DNA of 64,000 nucleotides, from NCBI RefSeq assembly GCF_900110755.1, contig NZ_FOFF01000012.1, positions 115,506-179,505 on the forward strand, read 5' to 3'. Position numbers and translations under genes: made by a program. How positions within the stretch are numbered: position 1 is the stretch's first letter; each line of letters starts with the position of its first letter. This stretch comes from Streptomyces sp. yr375 (GTDB taxonomy: Bacteria; Actinomycetota; Actinomycetes; Streptomycetales; Streptomycetaceae). Positions 1 to 8,320 of this stretch are shown here, piece by piece. Below the pieces are notes generated by a model. It ran no database searches. It was not told where the DNA came from and was given only the letters and a program-made list of their open reading frames with translations.

Positions 1-236
1 GCGCGGTGAAGGCCGGCTTCCATGTCGTGGAGGTCCCCATCACCTTCGTCGAGCGGGAACTCGGCGACTCCAAGATGAGCCGTGACATCCTCGTGGAGGC
101 GCTCTGGCGGGTCACGGCGTGGGGTGTGGGGGAGCGGGTCAACAAGATCACCGGCCGCGCCGAAGACCAGCCGGAGCGGCCCCAGCCGCCCGCGGCGAAG
201 CCGCAGGGCGACACGGAGCCTCACAGCGGGGTCTGA
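1..236 (+). CDS. ppm1: Polyprenol-phosphate mannose synthase, C-terminal fragment
   Basis: Last ~78 codons of a gene that begins before the window; the frame is open from base 3 and stops with TGA at 234-236. The translation has the end of a GT2 dolichol/polyprenol-phosphate mannosyltransferase: the VEVPITFVERELGDSKMS segment is a family landmark, followed by the terminal helix and a Pro-rich tail. These enzymes move mannose from GDP-mannose to a polyprenyl phosphate at the membrane for protein O-mannosylation or glycolipid synthesis. In S. coelicolor the ppm1 gene lies next to rbpA, as here, which supports the call. The catalytic N-terminal part is not visible. Confidence 0.8.
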   Translation, partial: AVKAGFHVVEVPITFVERELGDSKMSRDILVEALWRVTAWGVGERVNKITGRAEDQPERPQPPAAKPQGDTEPHSGV

Positions 237-282
237 ACGTCCTCTTATGCCGGTCTGAGCCGAGCCCAGGCACACTGGAAGC

Positions 283-810
283 ATGACGACTGGCGCTCCG
301 ATCCCCACGTACCCCGCTTCCGCAGCCCCCTCCAGCCGGCCCCGCCGCTCCCGCCTGCGGACGTTCCTGCCGCTGGGCCTCGCCGCGTGGCTGGTCCTGG
401 AGATCTGGCTGCTGACCGTGGTGGCGGGCGCGGCCGGCGGTTTCACGGTCTTCCTGCTGCTGCTCGCGGGCTTCCTGCTCGGTGCGGTGGTCATCAAGCG
501 GGCGGGCCGACGAGCCTTCCAGAACCTGAACGAGACGCTCCAGCGCGGCACGGCCCCCGCCCAGGGCGGCGGCAACGGCCTGATGATGCTCGGCGGTCTC
601 CTCCTGATGATCCCGGGCCTGGCCACCGACGCACTCGGCCTGCTCCTCCTGCTCCCGCCGGTCCAGAAGGCGGTGAGCGCCTACGCCGAACGCAAGCTGC
701 GCACCGCGGCAGCCACCCCGGGCTCCCTGGGAGACGCCTTCCAGCAGGCCCGCATCCACCGTCCGGACGGCAAGGTGGTCCCGGGCGAGGTCATCAAGGA
801 CGAGCGGTGA
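283..810 (+). CDS. fxsA: FxsA family membrane protein
   Basis: A 175-aa protein starting at ATG 283. A short basic N-terminus (RPRRSRLR) is followed by hydrophobic segments at about residues 28-45, 47-68 and 97-125, then a charged cytoplasmic tail. The LLLAGFLLGAVVIKRAG and MMLGGLLLMIPGLATDALG stretches are typical of FxsA, a small inner-membrane family named for suppressing F-plasmid exclusion of phage T7 in E. coli; its biochemical role is unknown. It lies 46 nt after the mannose synthase gene and may be co-transcribed with it. A strong hairpin follows. Confidence 0.85.
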   Translation: MTTGAPIPTYPASAAPSSRPRRSRLRTFLPLGLAAWLVLEIWLLTVVAGAAGGFTVFLLLLAGFLLGAVVIKRAGRRAFQNLNETLQRGTAPAQGGGNGLMMLGGLLLMIPGLATDALGLLLLLPPVQKAVSAYAERKLRTAAATPGSLGDAFQQARIHRPDGKVVPGEVIKDER

Positions 811-832
811 CTTTCCAGCAGGAGCCGGCATC

Positions 833-905
833 ATCCAGCCCGTCCGGCGTTTGAGGACGAGGCCCGCAGGGCCGACGGGGGGTCTGGGGGTGCAGCCCCC
901 AGAGA
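833..905. repeat. Dispersed Streptomyces intergenic repeat
   Basis: The stretch contains the block GTCCGGCGTTTGAGGACGAG, then GGCCCGCAGGGCC and GGGGGTCTGGGGGTGCAGCC. From memory, this composite recurs after genes in many Streptomyces genomes. It is GC-rich and can form small hairpins (GGCCCGC/GCAGGGCC; CTGGGGG/CCCCCAG). Only one copy is in this window, so the dispersed-repeat call rests on family knowledge. Confidence 0.55.
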
Positions 906-938
906 CGGTCACCCAGAACTTGCAGAGGGCAGCGCAAA

Positions 939-982
939 GACCGCGGGCGCCGTACGTAACCTCACGTACGGCGCCCGCGGTC
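939..982. terminator. Bidirectional hairpin terminator between fxsA and rbpA
   Basis: A perfect 19-bp inverted repeat (939-957 with 964-982) closes a 6-nt loop (AACCTC). It lies between convergent genes, 128 nt after fxsA and 29 nt after rbpA, so it can end transcription from both sides. There is no U-tract, as is usual for Streptomyces terminators. Confidence 0.85.
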
Positions 983-1011
983 ATTGGCGTGCGTATGTCG
1001 CCGGCCTTCGG

Positions 1012-1386
1012 CTATGCCGATTTGCGGCTGTCCCGGGGATGTACCGCAAGGTTCATCGCCCCGGACCGCAGAACGGCCAGCCTCTCCTCGAGGACCTCTT
1101 CCAGTTCCTCGCGGGTCCGCCGCTCCATCAGCATGTCCCAATGCGTACGCGCGGGCTTGGCCTTTTTTTCTTCAGGGCCGTCGCCGTCGACGAGGAGTGC
1201 AGGGGCTCCACAGACCTTGCACTCCCACTCCGGCGGAATCTCCGCCTCGACCGAGAAGGGCATCTCAAACCGATGCCCCTTCTCGCATGCGTACTCCACG
1301 GCCTGGCGCGGTGCCAGGTCGATGCCGCGGTCCGTCTCGTAGCTGGTCACCACGAGGCGCGTGCCGCGAAGAGCTCGCTCACTCAT
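1012..1386 (-). CDS. rbpA: RNA polymerase-binding protein RbpA
   Basis: A 124-aa protein starting at ATG 1386 with RBS GGAGG 8 nt upstream. RbpA is an actinobacterial transcription activator that binds the principal sigma factor and promoter DNA and stabilises the open complex. The N-terminal ALRGTRLVVTSYETDRG, the zinc-ribbon-like core (CEKGH...CKVCGAPA) and the C-terminal sigma-interacting helix (THWDMLMERRTREELEEVLEERL) are all present at normal length. It appears monocistronic, behind a sigma-R-type promoter and before a strong hairpin. Confidence 0.97.
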   Translation of the reverse strand: MSERALRGTRLVVTSYETDRGIDLAPRQAVEYACEKGHRFEMPFSVEAEIPPEWECKVCGAPALLVDGDGPEEKKAKPARTHWDMLMERRTREELEEVLEERLAVLRSGAMNLAVHPRDSRKSA

Positions 1387-1447
1387 GAATCGTGCCTCCC
1401 GGGCTTGTCGCCCACAGGACAGGTGTCGCTGTCGTCGTCATCCGGTC

Positions 1448-1474
1448 AACGTCCGGTCGGCGGTAAAGATTCCC
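1448..1474 (-). promoter_or_regulatory. Sigma-R-type promoter of rbpA
   Basis: Read on the minus strand, GGGAAT (1474-1469) is separated by exactly 18 nt from GTT (1450-1448). This is the sigma-R (disulfide-stress sigma factor) consensus GGGAAT-N18-GTT, about 60 nt upstream of the rbpA start. Sigma-R control of rbpA is established in S. coelicolor. Confidence 0.85.
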
Positions 1475-1665
1475 GTTCCGAGTCCCGTTCCGGGTTCATG
1501 CGTCGCCGTCGTAGCCGCAGCCTTGTCAACCAGTGCAGTACCCACCGCCGCCCGGTTTGTCACATCTGAAAGGAGATGTCACCCAGCGCTGCGGCATCTT
1601 TGACGCGCAGTAACGGTACGCCTGGCGGGCCAAACGCGTACACTACCGCCCTTTCGCCTTGAACG

Positions 1666-3030
1666 CTAAATCTTCTCGGGTACAGGATTTCCCGCGTCGC
1701 CGATCGCCTGCCGCACCGGCACCCGCGCGAGCAGCAGAAACCCGATGACGAAGAAGGCCACCAGGGAGAGGATCGCGTCCCGGTAGCTCCCGGTGAGCTG
1801 GTAGGTGACGCCGAACAGCAGCGGCCCCAGCCAGCTCATCCCCCGGTCGCTCATCTCGTAAGCGGAGAAGTACTCCGCTTCCTTGCCCGGCGGGACCAGA
1901 TGGGAGAACAGGGAGCGGGACAGGGCCTGGCTGCCGCCGAGGACCAGCCCGATGGCGGACGCCAGCAGGAAGAAGCCGACCGGCGCCCCGGCCGGCAGGA
2001 AGAACCCGGCGCCCAGGGTGAGCGTCCATGCCACCAGCGAGCCGAGGATCGTGCGTTTCGCGCCGTACGTCCGGGCCAGGCGTCCCATGCCCAGGGCGCC
2101 CGCCACGGCCAGCACCTGCACCAGCAGGACGGCGCCGATCAGCGTGGACTGGGCGAGGCCGAGTTCCTCGGAGCCGTAGACCGAGGCCTGGGAGATCACG
2201 GTCTGGATGCCGTCGTTGTAGATGAGGTACGCGAGGAGGAAGGCGAGGGTGAGCGGGTGGCGGCGCATGTCGCGGACCGTCGCCGCGAGCCGGCGCAGCC
2301 CCGGAGCGGTCGCCTCCTGTGCGGTCGCCTCCCGCGCGGTGGCGGCCGGCCGGTCGCGCAGCCGCAGCAGCGGGACGAGCGTGAAGCCGCCCCACCACAG
2401 GCCGGCGGAGGCCAGGCAGATGCGGACGGCCATCGACTCGGAGACGCCGAACGAGTCGTGGGCGAGGTACAGGACCAGGTTGACGACCAGGACCAAGGCG
2501 CCCGCCGCGTACCCGAAGGCCCAGCCCCGGGAGGAGACCGCGTCGCGTTCCTCGGGCGGGGCGATCTGCGGCAGGTAGGAGTTGTACAGCATCATCGACA
2601 CGGACTGGGCCGCGTTCGCCACGATCAGCAGCACACCGCCCAGCAGATAGCGGTCGCCGCCGAGGAAGAACATGCAGGCCGTGGCCGCGGCGCCGACATA
2701 GGCGGCGGCGCCCAGCAGCGGCTTCTTGCGGCCGGAGCGGTCGGCGGCGGCGCCTACCAGGGGCATCACCAGGACGGCCACGATCACCGACAGGGACACG
2801 GAGTACGCGAAGAAGGAGCCCGCGCGGACCGGGATACCCAGTGGATGCACGTACCCGTCGGCGTCCGCCGCGTTCTTGGCGACCGAGGTCAGATACGGGC
2901 CGAGGAACACGGTGAGCACGCTCGTCGAGTAGACGGAGCACGCCCAGTCGTAGAAGTACCAGCCGCGCTGCTCGCGCCGCCGCTCGGCGGTCTCGTCAAA
3001 GTCCGCCGTCCGCACGGTGTCGATGCCCAC
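1666..3030 (-). CDS. MFS transporter, UMF1/Atg22-like
   Basis: A 454-aa polytopic membrane protein starting at GTG 3030, with a GAGGG RBS about 5 nt upstream. The N-terminus WYFYDWACSVYSTSVLTVFLGPYL and the intracellular-loop motif GAAADRSGRKKPLLG (MFS motif A: D-R-x-G-R-K/R) place it in the UMF1 group of the major facilitator superfamily, related to yeast Atg22 amino-acid effluxers. About 12 hydrophobic segments are visible. It lies 54 nt after the GDPD gene and is probably the last gene of a three-gene operon. The substrate is unknown. Confidence 0.82.
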   Translation of the reverse strand: MGIDTVRTADFDETAERRREQRGWYFYDWACSVYSTSVLTVFLGPYLTSVAKNAADADGYVHPLGIPVRAGSFFAYSVSLSVIVAVLVMPLVGAAADRSGRKKPLLGAAAYVGAAATACMFFLGGDRYLLGGVLLIVANAAQSVSMMLYNSYLPQIAPPEERDAVSSRGWAFGYAAGALVLVVNLVLYLAHDSFGVSESMAVRICLASAGLWWGGFTLVPLLRLRDRPAATAREATAQEATAPGLRRLAATVRDMRRHPLTLAFLLAYLIYNDGIQTVISQASVYGSEELGLAQSTLIGAVLLVQVLAVAGALGMGRLARTYGAKRTILGSLVAWTLTLGAGFFLPAGAPVGFFLLASAIGLVLGGSQALSRSLFSHLVPPGKEAEYFSAYEMSDRGMSWLGPLLFGVTYQLTGSYRDAILSLVAFFVIGFLLLARVPVRQAIGDAGNPVPEKI

Positions 3031-3084
3031 CCGTGCCCTCGCTTCCCGCTGCCGCGACCGCGCGCGGGCGGTGGGTCCGAGGGG

Positions 3085-3852
3085 TCAGACCCAGACGCCC
3101 CGGTCCTCCATGACCTTGCGCAACGTGTCGATGTGATCGGTCATGATGCCATCGACTCCCAGGTCCAGGAGCCGGTGCATCCGATCCGCGTCGTTGATCG
3201 TCCACACGTGCACGTGCAGCCCGCGCGCGTGGGCGGCGCGTAGGAAGCGCTGGTCCACGACCGGGATGCCCGACTGGGCCTCGGGCACCTGCGCGGCGAT
3301 CGCCGACCGGCGCAGCGCCGCGGGCACGCCCCAGGACCGCAGCCGCAGGTTGAGGACGCCCCGGGTGCCGTACGACGTGGCCAGGCGCGGCCCGGCCAGT
3401 CGCTGGGCGCGCAGGACGCGGGCCTCGGAGAACGAGCCGACGCAGACGCGGTCCCACGCGCCCGTGCGGCCGATGAGGTTGAGCAGGGGGTGCAGGGCGG
3501 GCTCCGCCTTGAGGTCGACGTTCCAGCGCGCCTCGGGGAAGGTCTCCAGGAGCTCTTCGAGGAGCGGCACCGGTTCCTTGCCGCCCACGCGCGCGTGCCG
3601 TACGTCCGACCACGGGAGGTCGGCTATGCGGCCCGCGCCGTCGGTCACCCGGTCCAGCGTCGCGTCGTGGAAGGCGACGAGCTTGCCGTCCCGCGTGGCG
3701 TGCACGTCGGTCTCCAGGTAGCGGTAGCCCGCCTCGATGGCCCGTCGGAACTGCGCTTCGGTGTTCTCCAGGCCGTCCGCCGCCCCGCCGCGGTGCGCGA
3801 ACGGGATGGGGCCCGGATGGTCGAGGTAGGGGTGGCGTACGAGGCTGGTCAC
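3085..3852 (-). CDS. Glycerophosphodiester phosphodiesterase
   Basis: A 255-aa enzyme starting at GTG 3852, chosen because it forms a GTGA overlap with the upstream gene; the longer open frame upstream is non-coding. It has the GDPD signature in order: FAHRGG, LENT, then ETDVHATRDGKLVAFHD, which carries the metal-binding Glu/Asp and the second catalytic His, and later VWTINDADRM and the closing GVDGIMTDHIDTL. The family cleaves glycerophosphodiesters to glycerol-3-phosphate and an alcohol. There is no signal peptide, so it is probably cytoplasmic. Confidence 0.9.
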   Translation of the reverse strand: MTSLVRHPYLDHPGPIPFAHRGGAADGLENTEAQFRRAIEAGYRYLETDVHATRDGKLVAFHDATLDRVTDGAGRIADLPWSDVRHARVGGKEPVPLLEELLETFPEARWNVDLKAEPALHPLLNLIGRTGAWDRVCVGSFSEARVLRAQRLAGPRLATSYGTRGVLNLRLRSWGVPAALRRSAIAAQVPEAQSGIPVVDQRFLRAAHARGLHVHVWTINDADRMHRLLDLGVDGIMTDHIDTLRKVMEDRGVWV

Positions 3853-4502
3853 GGACGCAGTATCGCTCCCTGGGGTGTCCCGGTGGCAACGACCGTGCTG
3901 CCGCCGGATGCCGCCCGGACGGCGAACACCCGCAGGAACACCTGGGCGAGCGGGCCGATCGACAGCGCGTAGAGGAGCGTGCCGACGCCGATGGTGCCGC
4001 CGAGGGCGAAGCCGGTCGCCACGACCGTCACCTCGATCGCCGTCCGCAGCAGCCGGATCGAACGCCCGGTGCGCCGGTGCAGCCCGGTCATCAGCCCGTC
4101 GCGCGGCCCGGGGCCGAAGTCGGCGGCGATGTACAGGCCGGTGGCCGCGCCGTTGAGCACGATGCCCGCCACCAGCAGCGGGACGCGCACGGCCAGGCTG
4201 TGCGCGTCGGGGACCAGCGCGAGCGTGCCGTCCATCGCGAGGCCGACGACGAACACGTTGGAGACGGTGCCGAGGCCGGGGCGCTGGCGCAGCGGGATCC
4301 ACAGCAGCAGCACCGCCGCGCCCACGATGATCGACACGACGCCGATCGTCAGGCCGGTGAGCTCGGCCAGGCCCTGGTGGAGCACGTTCCAGGGTTCGAG
4401 ACCCAGACCCGCTTCGACGAGCAGGGCCGAGCTGGCGCCGTACAGCGCGAGGCCGGCGTAGAGCTGGACCAGCCGTCGTGTGAGATGTGCCCTGGTCGGC
4501 AA
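3849..4502 (-). CDS. YczE/YyaS/YitT-family membrane protein
   Basis: A 217-aa integral membrane protein. I place the start at TTG 4502, which has AAGGGG 6 nt upstream and gives the N-terminus PTRAHLTRRLVQLYAGLALYG; the longer open frame adds an implausible low-complexity leader. About five transmembrane helices are visible, with the motifs LGLEPWNVLHQGLAELTG and ADFGPGPRDGLMTGL typical of the YczE group. Its stop overlaps the GDPD start (GTGA). The gene is divergent from a MocR-type regulator, a pairing known across bacteria for this family, so it is probably controlled by that neighbour. Confidence 0.8.
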   Translation of the reverse strand: MPTRAHLTRRLVQLYAGLALYGASSALLVEAGLGLEPWNVLHQGLAELTGLTIGVVSIIVGAAVLLLWIPLRQRPGLGTVSNVFVVGLAMDGTLALVPDAHSLAVRVPLLVAGIVLNGAATGLYIAADFGPGPRDGLMTGLHRRTGRSIRLLRTAIEVTVVATGFALGGTIGVGTLLYALSIGPLAQVFLRVFAVRAASGGSTVVATGTPQGAILRP

Positions 4503-4576
4503 GAGGTGCCCCTTGTTGTGGTGGTGAGTGGCCGTGGCGAGTGGTCGTGGTGGGTGGCGTGGAGTGGGTGGTCCTA

Positions 4577-4647
4577 GTGGCCTTTCGCATGACACTCTGT
4601 GGCTTGGAGGCGAACGCCATCCATGGCCAATTCGGGGAAGGTGGACT
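4577..4647. promoter_or_regulatory. Candidate MocR operator: spaced direct repeats
   Basis: In the divergent intergenic region, related heptamers recur in direct orientation: GTGGCCT (4577), GTGGCTT (4599), ATGGCCA (4623) and GTGGACT (4641). The spacings are 22, 24 and 18 nt, roughly two helical turns. MocR regulators often bind direct repeats in such regions. No footprint is available; this is inference from pattern and place. Confidence 0.4.
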
Positions 4648-4654
4648 GGAAAAC

Positions 4655-6154
4655 ATGACCCAGTGGACCTCGGCGGTGGGGGCCGCACAGCTCGCGCGGC
4701 TGCTCAAGTCCCAGCAGGACCGCCCGGCCGGCCCCGGGACGCGCCGCCCGCCCGCCTACCGGGCGCTCGCCGACGGCGTCCGGCTGCTGGTGCTGGAAGG
4801 CCGCGTCCCCGTCGCCGCCCGGCTGCCCGCCGAACGGGAACTGGCCCTCTCCCTCGCCGTGAGCCGTACGACCGTCGCCGCCGCCTACGAGGCGCTGCGC
4901 GCGGAAGGGTTCCTGGAGTCGCGGCGCGGGGCCGGGAGCTGGACGGCCGTCCCGGCGGGCAACCCGGTTCCGGCGCGCGGCCTGGAGCCCCTGCCGCCCG
5001 AGGCCCTCGGCTCCATGATCGACCTGGGCTGCGCGTCCCTGCCCGCGCCCGAGCCGTGGCTCACCCGCGCCGTCCAGGGCGCGCTGGAGGAGCTGCCTCC
5101 GTACGCCCACACGCACGGCGACTACCCGGCGGGGCTGCCCGCGCTGCGGGCGATGATCGCCGAGCGGTACACCGCGCGCGGGATCCCGACGATGCCCGAG
5201 CAGGTCATGGTCACGACCGGGGCGATGGGGGCCATCGACGCCATCTGCCACCTGTTCGGCGGGCGCGGCGAGCGCATCGCCGTCGAGTCGCCCTCCTACG
5301 CCAACATCCTTCAACTGATGCGGGAGGCGGGCGCCCGGCTGGTGCCCGTCGCGATGGCCGAGGGCCTCGCCGGGTGGGACATGGACCGCTGGCGCCAGGT
5401 CCTGCGCGACGCCGCGCCGCGCATCGCCTACGTCGTCGCCGACTTCCACAACCCGACCGGCGCGCTCGCCGACGAGGACCAGCGGCGCCGCCTCGTGGAG
5501 GCGGCCCGCTCCGCCGGTACGGTCCTGGTCGCCGACGAGACCATGAGCGAACTGTGGCTCGACGACGACGTCGAGATGCCGCGGCCCGTGTGCGGCTTCG
5601 ACCCCGCCGGGTCGGCGGTGGTCACGGTCGGGTCGGCGAGCAAGGCCTTCTGGGCCGGGATGCGCATCGGCTGGGTGCGGGCGGCGCCGGACGTCATCCG
5701 CAGCCTCGTCGCCGCCCGCGCCTACGCCGACATGGGCACGCCCGTGCTGGAGCAGCTCGCGGTGAACTGGCTGTTCAGCACCGGCGGCTGGGAGCAGGCC
5801 GTCGAACTGCGGCGCGCCCAGGCCCGGGGGCACCGGGACGACCTGGTGGGGGCGTTGCGCCGGGAGCTGCCGGAGTGGGAGTTCACCGTGCCCAAGGGCG
5901 GGCTGACGCTGTGGGTGCGGGCCGGCGGGCTCTCCGGGTCGCGGCTCGCCGAGGCGGGGGAGCGGGTGGGCCTCAGGGTGCCGTCCGGGCCCCGGTTCGG
6001 GGTCGACGGCGCGTTCGAGGGGTATGTGCGGCTGCCGTTCACGGTGGGCGGCGCGGTGGCGGACGAGGCCGCCGCGCGACTGGCCGCCGCAGCGCGGATC
6101 GTCGAGAGCGGGGGCGCGACGGCCGGCGAGGGCCCGCGCACGTTCGTGGCGTAA
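4655..6154 (+). CDS. MocR/GntR-type PLP-dependent transcriptional regulator
   Basis: A 499-aa protein starting at ATG 4655. An N-terminal GntR winged helix (about residues 35-100: LPAERELALSLAVSRTTVAAAYEALRAEGFLESRRGAGSW) is fused to a fold-type I aminotransferase domain. The likely PLP lysine is Lys330 in SASKAFWAGMRIGW; DFHNPTG supplies the cofactor-contacting Asn. MocR proteins sense amino-acid-like or vitamin B6 ligands and usually control the adjacent divergent gene, here the YczE-type membrane protein operon. Two overlapping hairpins follow the stop. Confidence 0.93.
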   Translation: MTQWTSAVGAAQLARLLKSQQDRPAGPGTRRPPAYRALADGVRLLVLEGRVPVAARLPAERELALSLAVSRTTVAAAYEALRAEGFLESRRGAGSWTAVPAGNPVPARGLEPLPPEALGSMIDLGCASLPAPEPWLTRAVQGALEELPPYAHTHGDYPAGLPALRAMIAERYTARGIPTMPEQVMVTTGAMGAIDAICHLFGGRGERIAVESPSYANILQLMREAGARLVPVAMAEGLAGWDMDRWRQVLRDAAPRIAYVVADFHNPTGALADEDQRRRLVEAARSAGTVLVADETMSELWLDDDVEMPRPVCGFDPAGSAVVTVGSASKAFWAGMRIGWVRAAPDVIRSLVAARAYADMGTPVLEQLAVNWLFSTGGWEQAVELRRAQARGHRDDLVGALRRELPEWEFTVPKGGLTLWVRAGGLSGSRLAEAGERVGLRVPSGPRFGVDGAFEGYVRLPFTVGGAVADEAAARLAAAARIVESGGATAGEGPRTFVA

Positions 6155-6197
6155 CGCCCGCGCATGAGGACGCGGGCGGGTGTGTCGCCCGCCCGCG
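6155..6197. terminator. Two overlapping, mutually exclusive hairpins
   Basis: Directly after the MocR stop, CGCCCGCG (6155-6162) can pair with CGCGGGCG (6171-6178). The same 6171-6180 segment can instead pair with CCCGCCCGCG (6188-6197). The region separates convergent genes and probably terminates both. Confidence 0.65.
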
Positions 6198-6252
6198 TGG
6201 GCACCTGCCGCTCCGGCTGTGCAGCCCTTTTCCGCTGCGCTGCCGGCGGTGG

Positions 6253-7824
6253 CTACTCGGCGACCGCCGCCTCCACCGGCATCGGCAGTGCCTCCGGGGC
6301 GGTCGGTGTGGAGTGCGGTGGCAGGAGGTTCAGGACCGTCTTGCGGTCGGCGTCGCTTGTCGCGTCGTCGTACGGGTCCGGAGTGGCCGGTACTTGGAGC
6401 CGGTGTACCGGGCCCGACCCCAGCCGGGCGTAGCCGCGTCCCGGTGGGACGTGGTCGACGGGTGTGGTGTGCGGGGGCGCGCCGAGCACCGTCGACAGGT
6501 GCTCCCGTGAGGCCGGTCCGAGCACGACCCGCGCGCGGGTGTGCTGCCGTACGGCGTCGCTCAGGGAGTCCAGGGCGTCGAACTGCTCGGCGACGACCAC
6601 CGTGACGGCGGCCGCGCGGCCGTGCCGGAGGGGGACCTGGAGGAGGGCCAGCGGGTCCTTGTGGCCGTCCGCGTGGGCGAGGTGGGTGAAGGCGGTGGGG
6701 CGGTCCAGGACGATCCACAGGGGGCGCTTGGTGTCGTCCGGCGGGGCCTGCCCCGCCTGCCGGGCCAGGTTGGCGGCGATGAGACGGCGCTCCGTCTCGC
6801 CCGCCGCCCACTCCAGGGCGGCCATCGCCCCGGCCAGTCCGACCTCGACGCCCAGGACGCCGTCCCGGCCGGTCAGGCAGGCGTACTCGCCGGTGCCGCC
6901 GCCGTCGACGATCAGGACGTCGCCGTACTGGAGGGCCTGGAGGGCGACGGAGCGCAGCAGGGTCGAGGTGCCGCTGCCGGGCTGGCCGACCGCCAGCAGG
7001 TGCGGCTCGGTGGAGCGGACGCCGGTGCGCCAGACGACCGGCGGGACGTCGCGCTGGTGCTTGCCTTCCTTGCCGAAGGCGAGGGGCAGCGTGCGCTGGA
7101 CCCGGGAGGGGTCGGTGAAGCCGAGCACCGTCTCGCCGGGGGCGGTGACGAAGCGCTGGGCTGCGATGTCGGTGGGGAGGGGGTCGAGGACGCCGACCGT
7201 GAGTTCGTTGCCCTCCTCGTCCCAGACGAAGAGGTACTCGCGGCCGCGGCCCGACTTCGCGGCGAGCAACTGCTCGATCCGCGCGCGGGGGGCCGCTTCG
7301 CCGTCCGGGAAGTACGCCGGGTAGCGGATCACGAGGTGGGTGATGCGGCCCGAGTCGTCGAACTCCTGGGCCGGGAAGACCTTCTCCCACTCGCCGCCGT
7401 GGGCGTAGAGGGGAGAAGGGTCCTCGGCCGTCGAGAAGTACGGCACCAGAGCGTCGTACAGGACCTGGAGCCGCTGGGTCTGCGACTCGTCGGGGCCTTC
7501 GGGAGCCGGTGGGGTGCGGTCCCTGCCCTGCCAGGCCGCCGCCGCCATCAGGGTGATGACGGCGAGCAGCGGCCCGTACGGCACCAGTACGACGACCAGG
7601 ATCACCGAGGCCGCCAGGAACAGCAGCGGTCCGCGCCGGTCCTTGGGGGTCTCGGCCCACCTGCGCCGCCCGGCCGAGGCCAGCCGGCGCAGTCCGCGGG
7701 TGATCGTGATCAGCGGATGGAGGACATCGGTGGCGCTGTCGGCCGCCGTCCGGGCCAGCTCCCGGCTCCGGGCGATCTGCGCGTTGCCTGTGCTCAGGAT
7801 GCGGGGGAGGGGGCGCCGGACCAC
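6253..7824 (-). CDS. sffA: SffA-like SpoIIIE/FtsK-type septal protein
   Basis: A 523-aa protein starting at GTG 7824 with AGGAG 6 nt upstream, 40 nt after smeA. A basic N-terminus precedes two membrane segments (about residues 68-100), then a P-loop ATPase domain resembling FtsK/SpoIIIE translocases. In S. coelicolor the smeA-sffA pair acts in sporulation septation, with SmeA bringing SffA to septa; gene order, sizes and neighbourhood fit here. Oddity: the Walker A is GQPGSGTS (residues 280-287), with Thr286 where FtsK-type proteins have the catalytic Lys. The codon is clearly ACC, so classical ATP binding is doubtful unless this is normal for SffA. Confidence 0.8.
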   Translation of the reverse strand: MVRRPLPRILSTGNAQIARSRELARTAADSATDVLHPLITITRGLRRLASAGRRRWAETPKDRRGPLLFLAASVILVVVLVPYGPLLAVITLMAAAAWQGRDRTPPAPEGPDESQTQRLQVLYDALVPYFSTAEDPSPLYAHGGEWEKVFPAQEFDDSGRITHLVIRYPAYFPDGEAAPRARIEQLLAAKSGRGREYLFVWDEEGNELTVGVLDPLPTDIAAQRFVTAPGETVLGFTDPSRVQRTLPLAFGKEGKHQRDVPPVVWRTGVRSTEPHLLAVGQPGSGTSTLLRSVALQALQYGDVLIVDGGGTGEYACLTGRDGVLGVEVGLAGAMAALEWAAGETERRLIAANLARQAGQAPPDDTKRPLWIVLDRPTAFTHLAHADGHKDPLALLQVPLRHGRAAAVTVVVAEQFDALDSLSDAVRQHTRARVVLGPASREHLSTVLGAPPHTTPVDHVPPGRGYARLGSGPVHRLQVPATPDPYDDATSDADRKTVLNLLPPHSTPTAPEALPMPVEAAVAE

Positions 7825-7864
7825 TGCTGTCTCCTGGAGGTGCGTACGGACGGGACGTGCGGCG

Positions 7865-8059
7865 TCAGAACTTGATGCCGCCCAGCAGGCTGGCCAGACT
7901 CTCGCCGCCGGCCTTGATGCTCGGAGCGATGGCCGTGCTGGCCATGTAGAAGCCGAAGAGGGCCGAGACCACGGCGTGGGACGCCTTGAGCCCGTCCTTG
8001 CGGAAGAAGAGGAAGACGATGATGCCGAGCAGGACCACGCCTGACATGGACAGGATCAT
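7865..8059 (-). CDS. smeA: SmeA-like small membrane protein
   Basis: A 64-aa protein starting at ATG 8059 with AGGAG 7 nt upstream. Residues 5-20 (MSGVVLLGIIVFLFFR) form one membrane segment, followed by KDGLKASHAVVSALFGFYMASTAIAP, a second, weaker one. Size and position match SmeA of S. coelicolor, a small septum-targeted membrane protein expressed during sporulation that recruits SffA. It begins the smeA-sffA transcript. Confidence 0.85.
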   Translation of the reverse strand: MILSMSGVVLLGIIVFLFFRKDGLKASHAVVSALFGFYMASTAIAPSIKAGGESLASLLGGIKF

Positions 8060-8320
8060 TTGAGTTCTCCTGGTTCGCGGGGACAGTCACCATGAGTACT
8101 TCCAGGCTCACAGGATGTATCCATACGATAAAAGGTGCAACCGGGTGAAATTCGGCAGATTTCCCCCGGCTGGCGGAGCGTCTGGTGGGCTGCTGAGCAG
8201 CGAAATTGCGTCGAACGGGTCTGCCCGTGATCTTTGCCGCCGGCGGGACCGGCCATGTGTGCGGCGAGCCAGTACGCTGGCGATTCACCTGAACGGTTGT
8301 AGCGAGAGGCGGTCCGGCCG

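Noticed and set aside
4574..7660. A 1028-codon minus-strand frame spanning the MocR and sffA genes
   Set aside because: It runs antisense through MocR and out of frame through sffA, both with recognisable domains; it is a GC-bias artefact.
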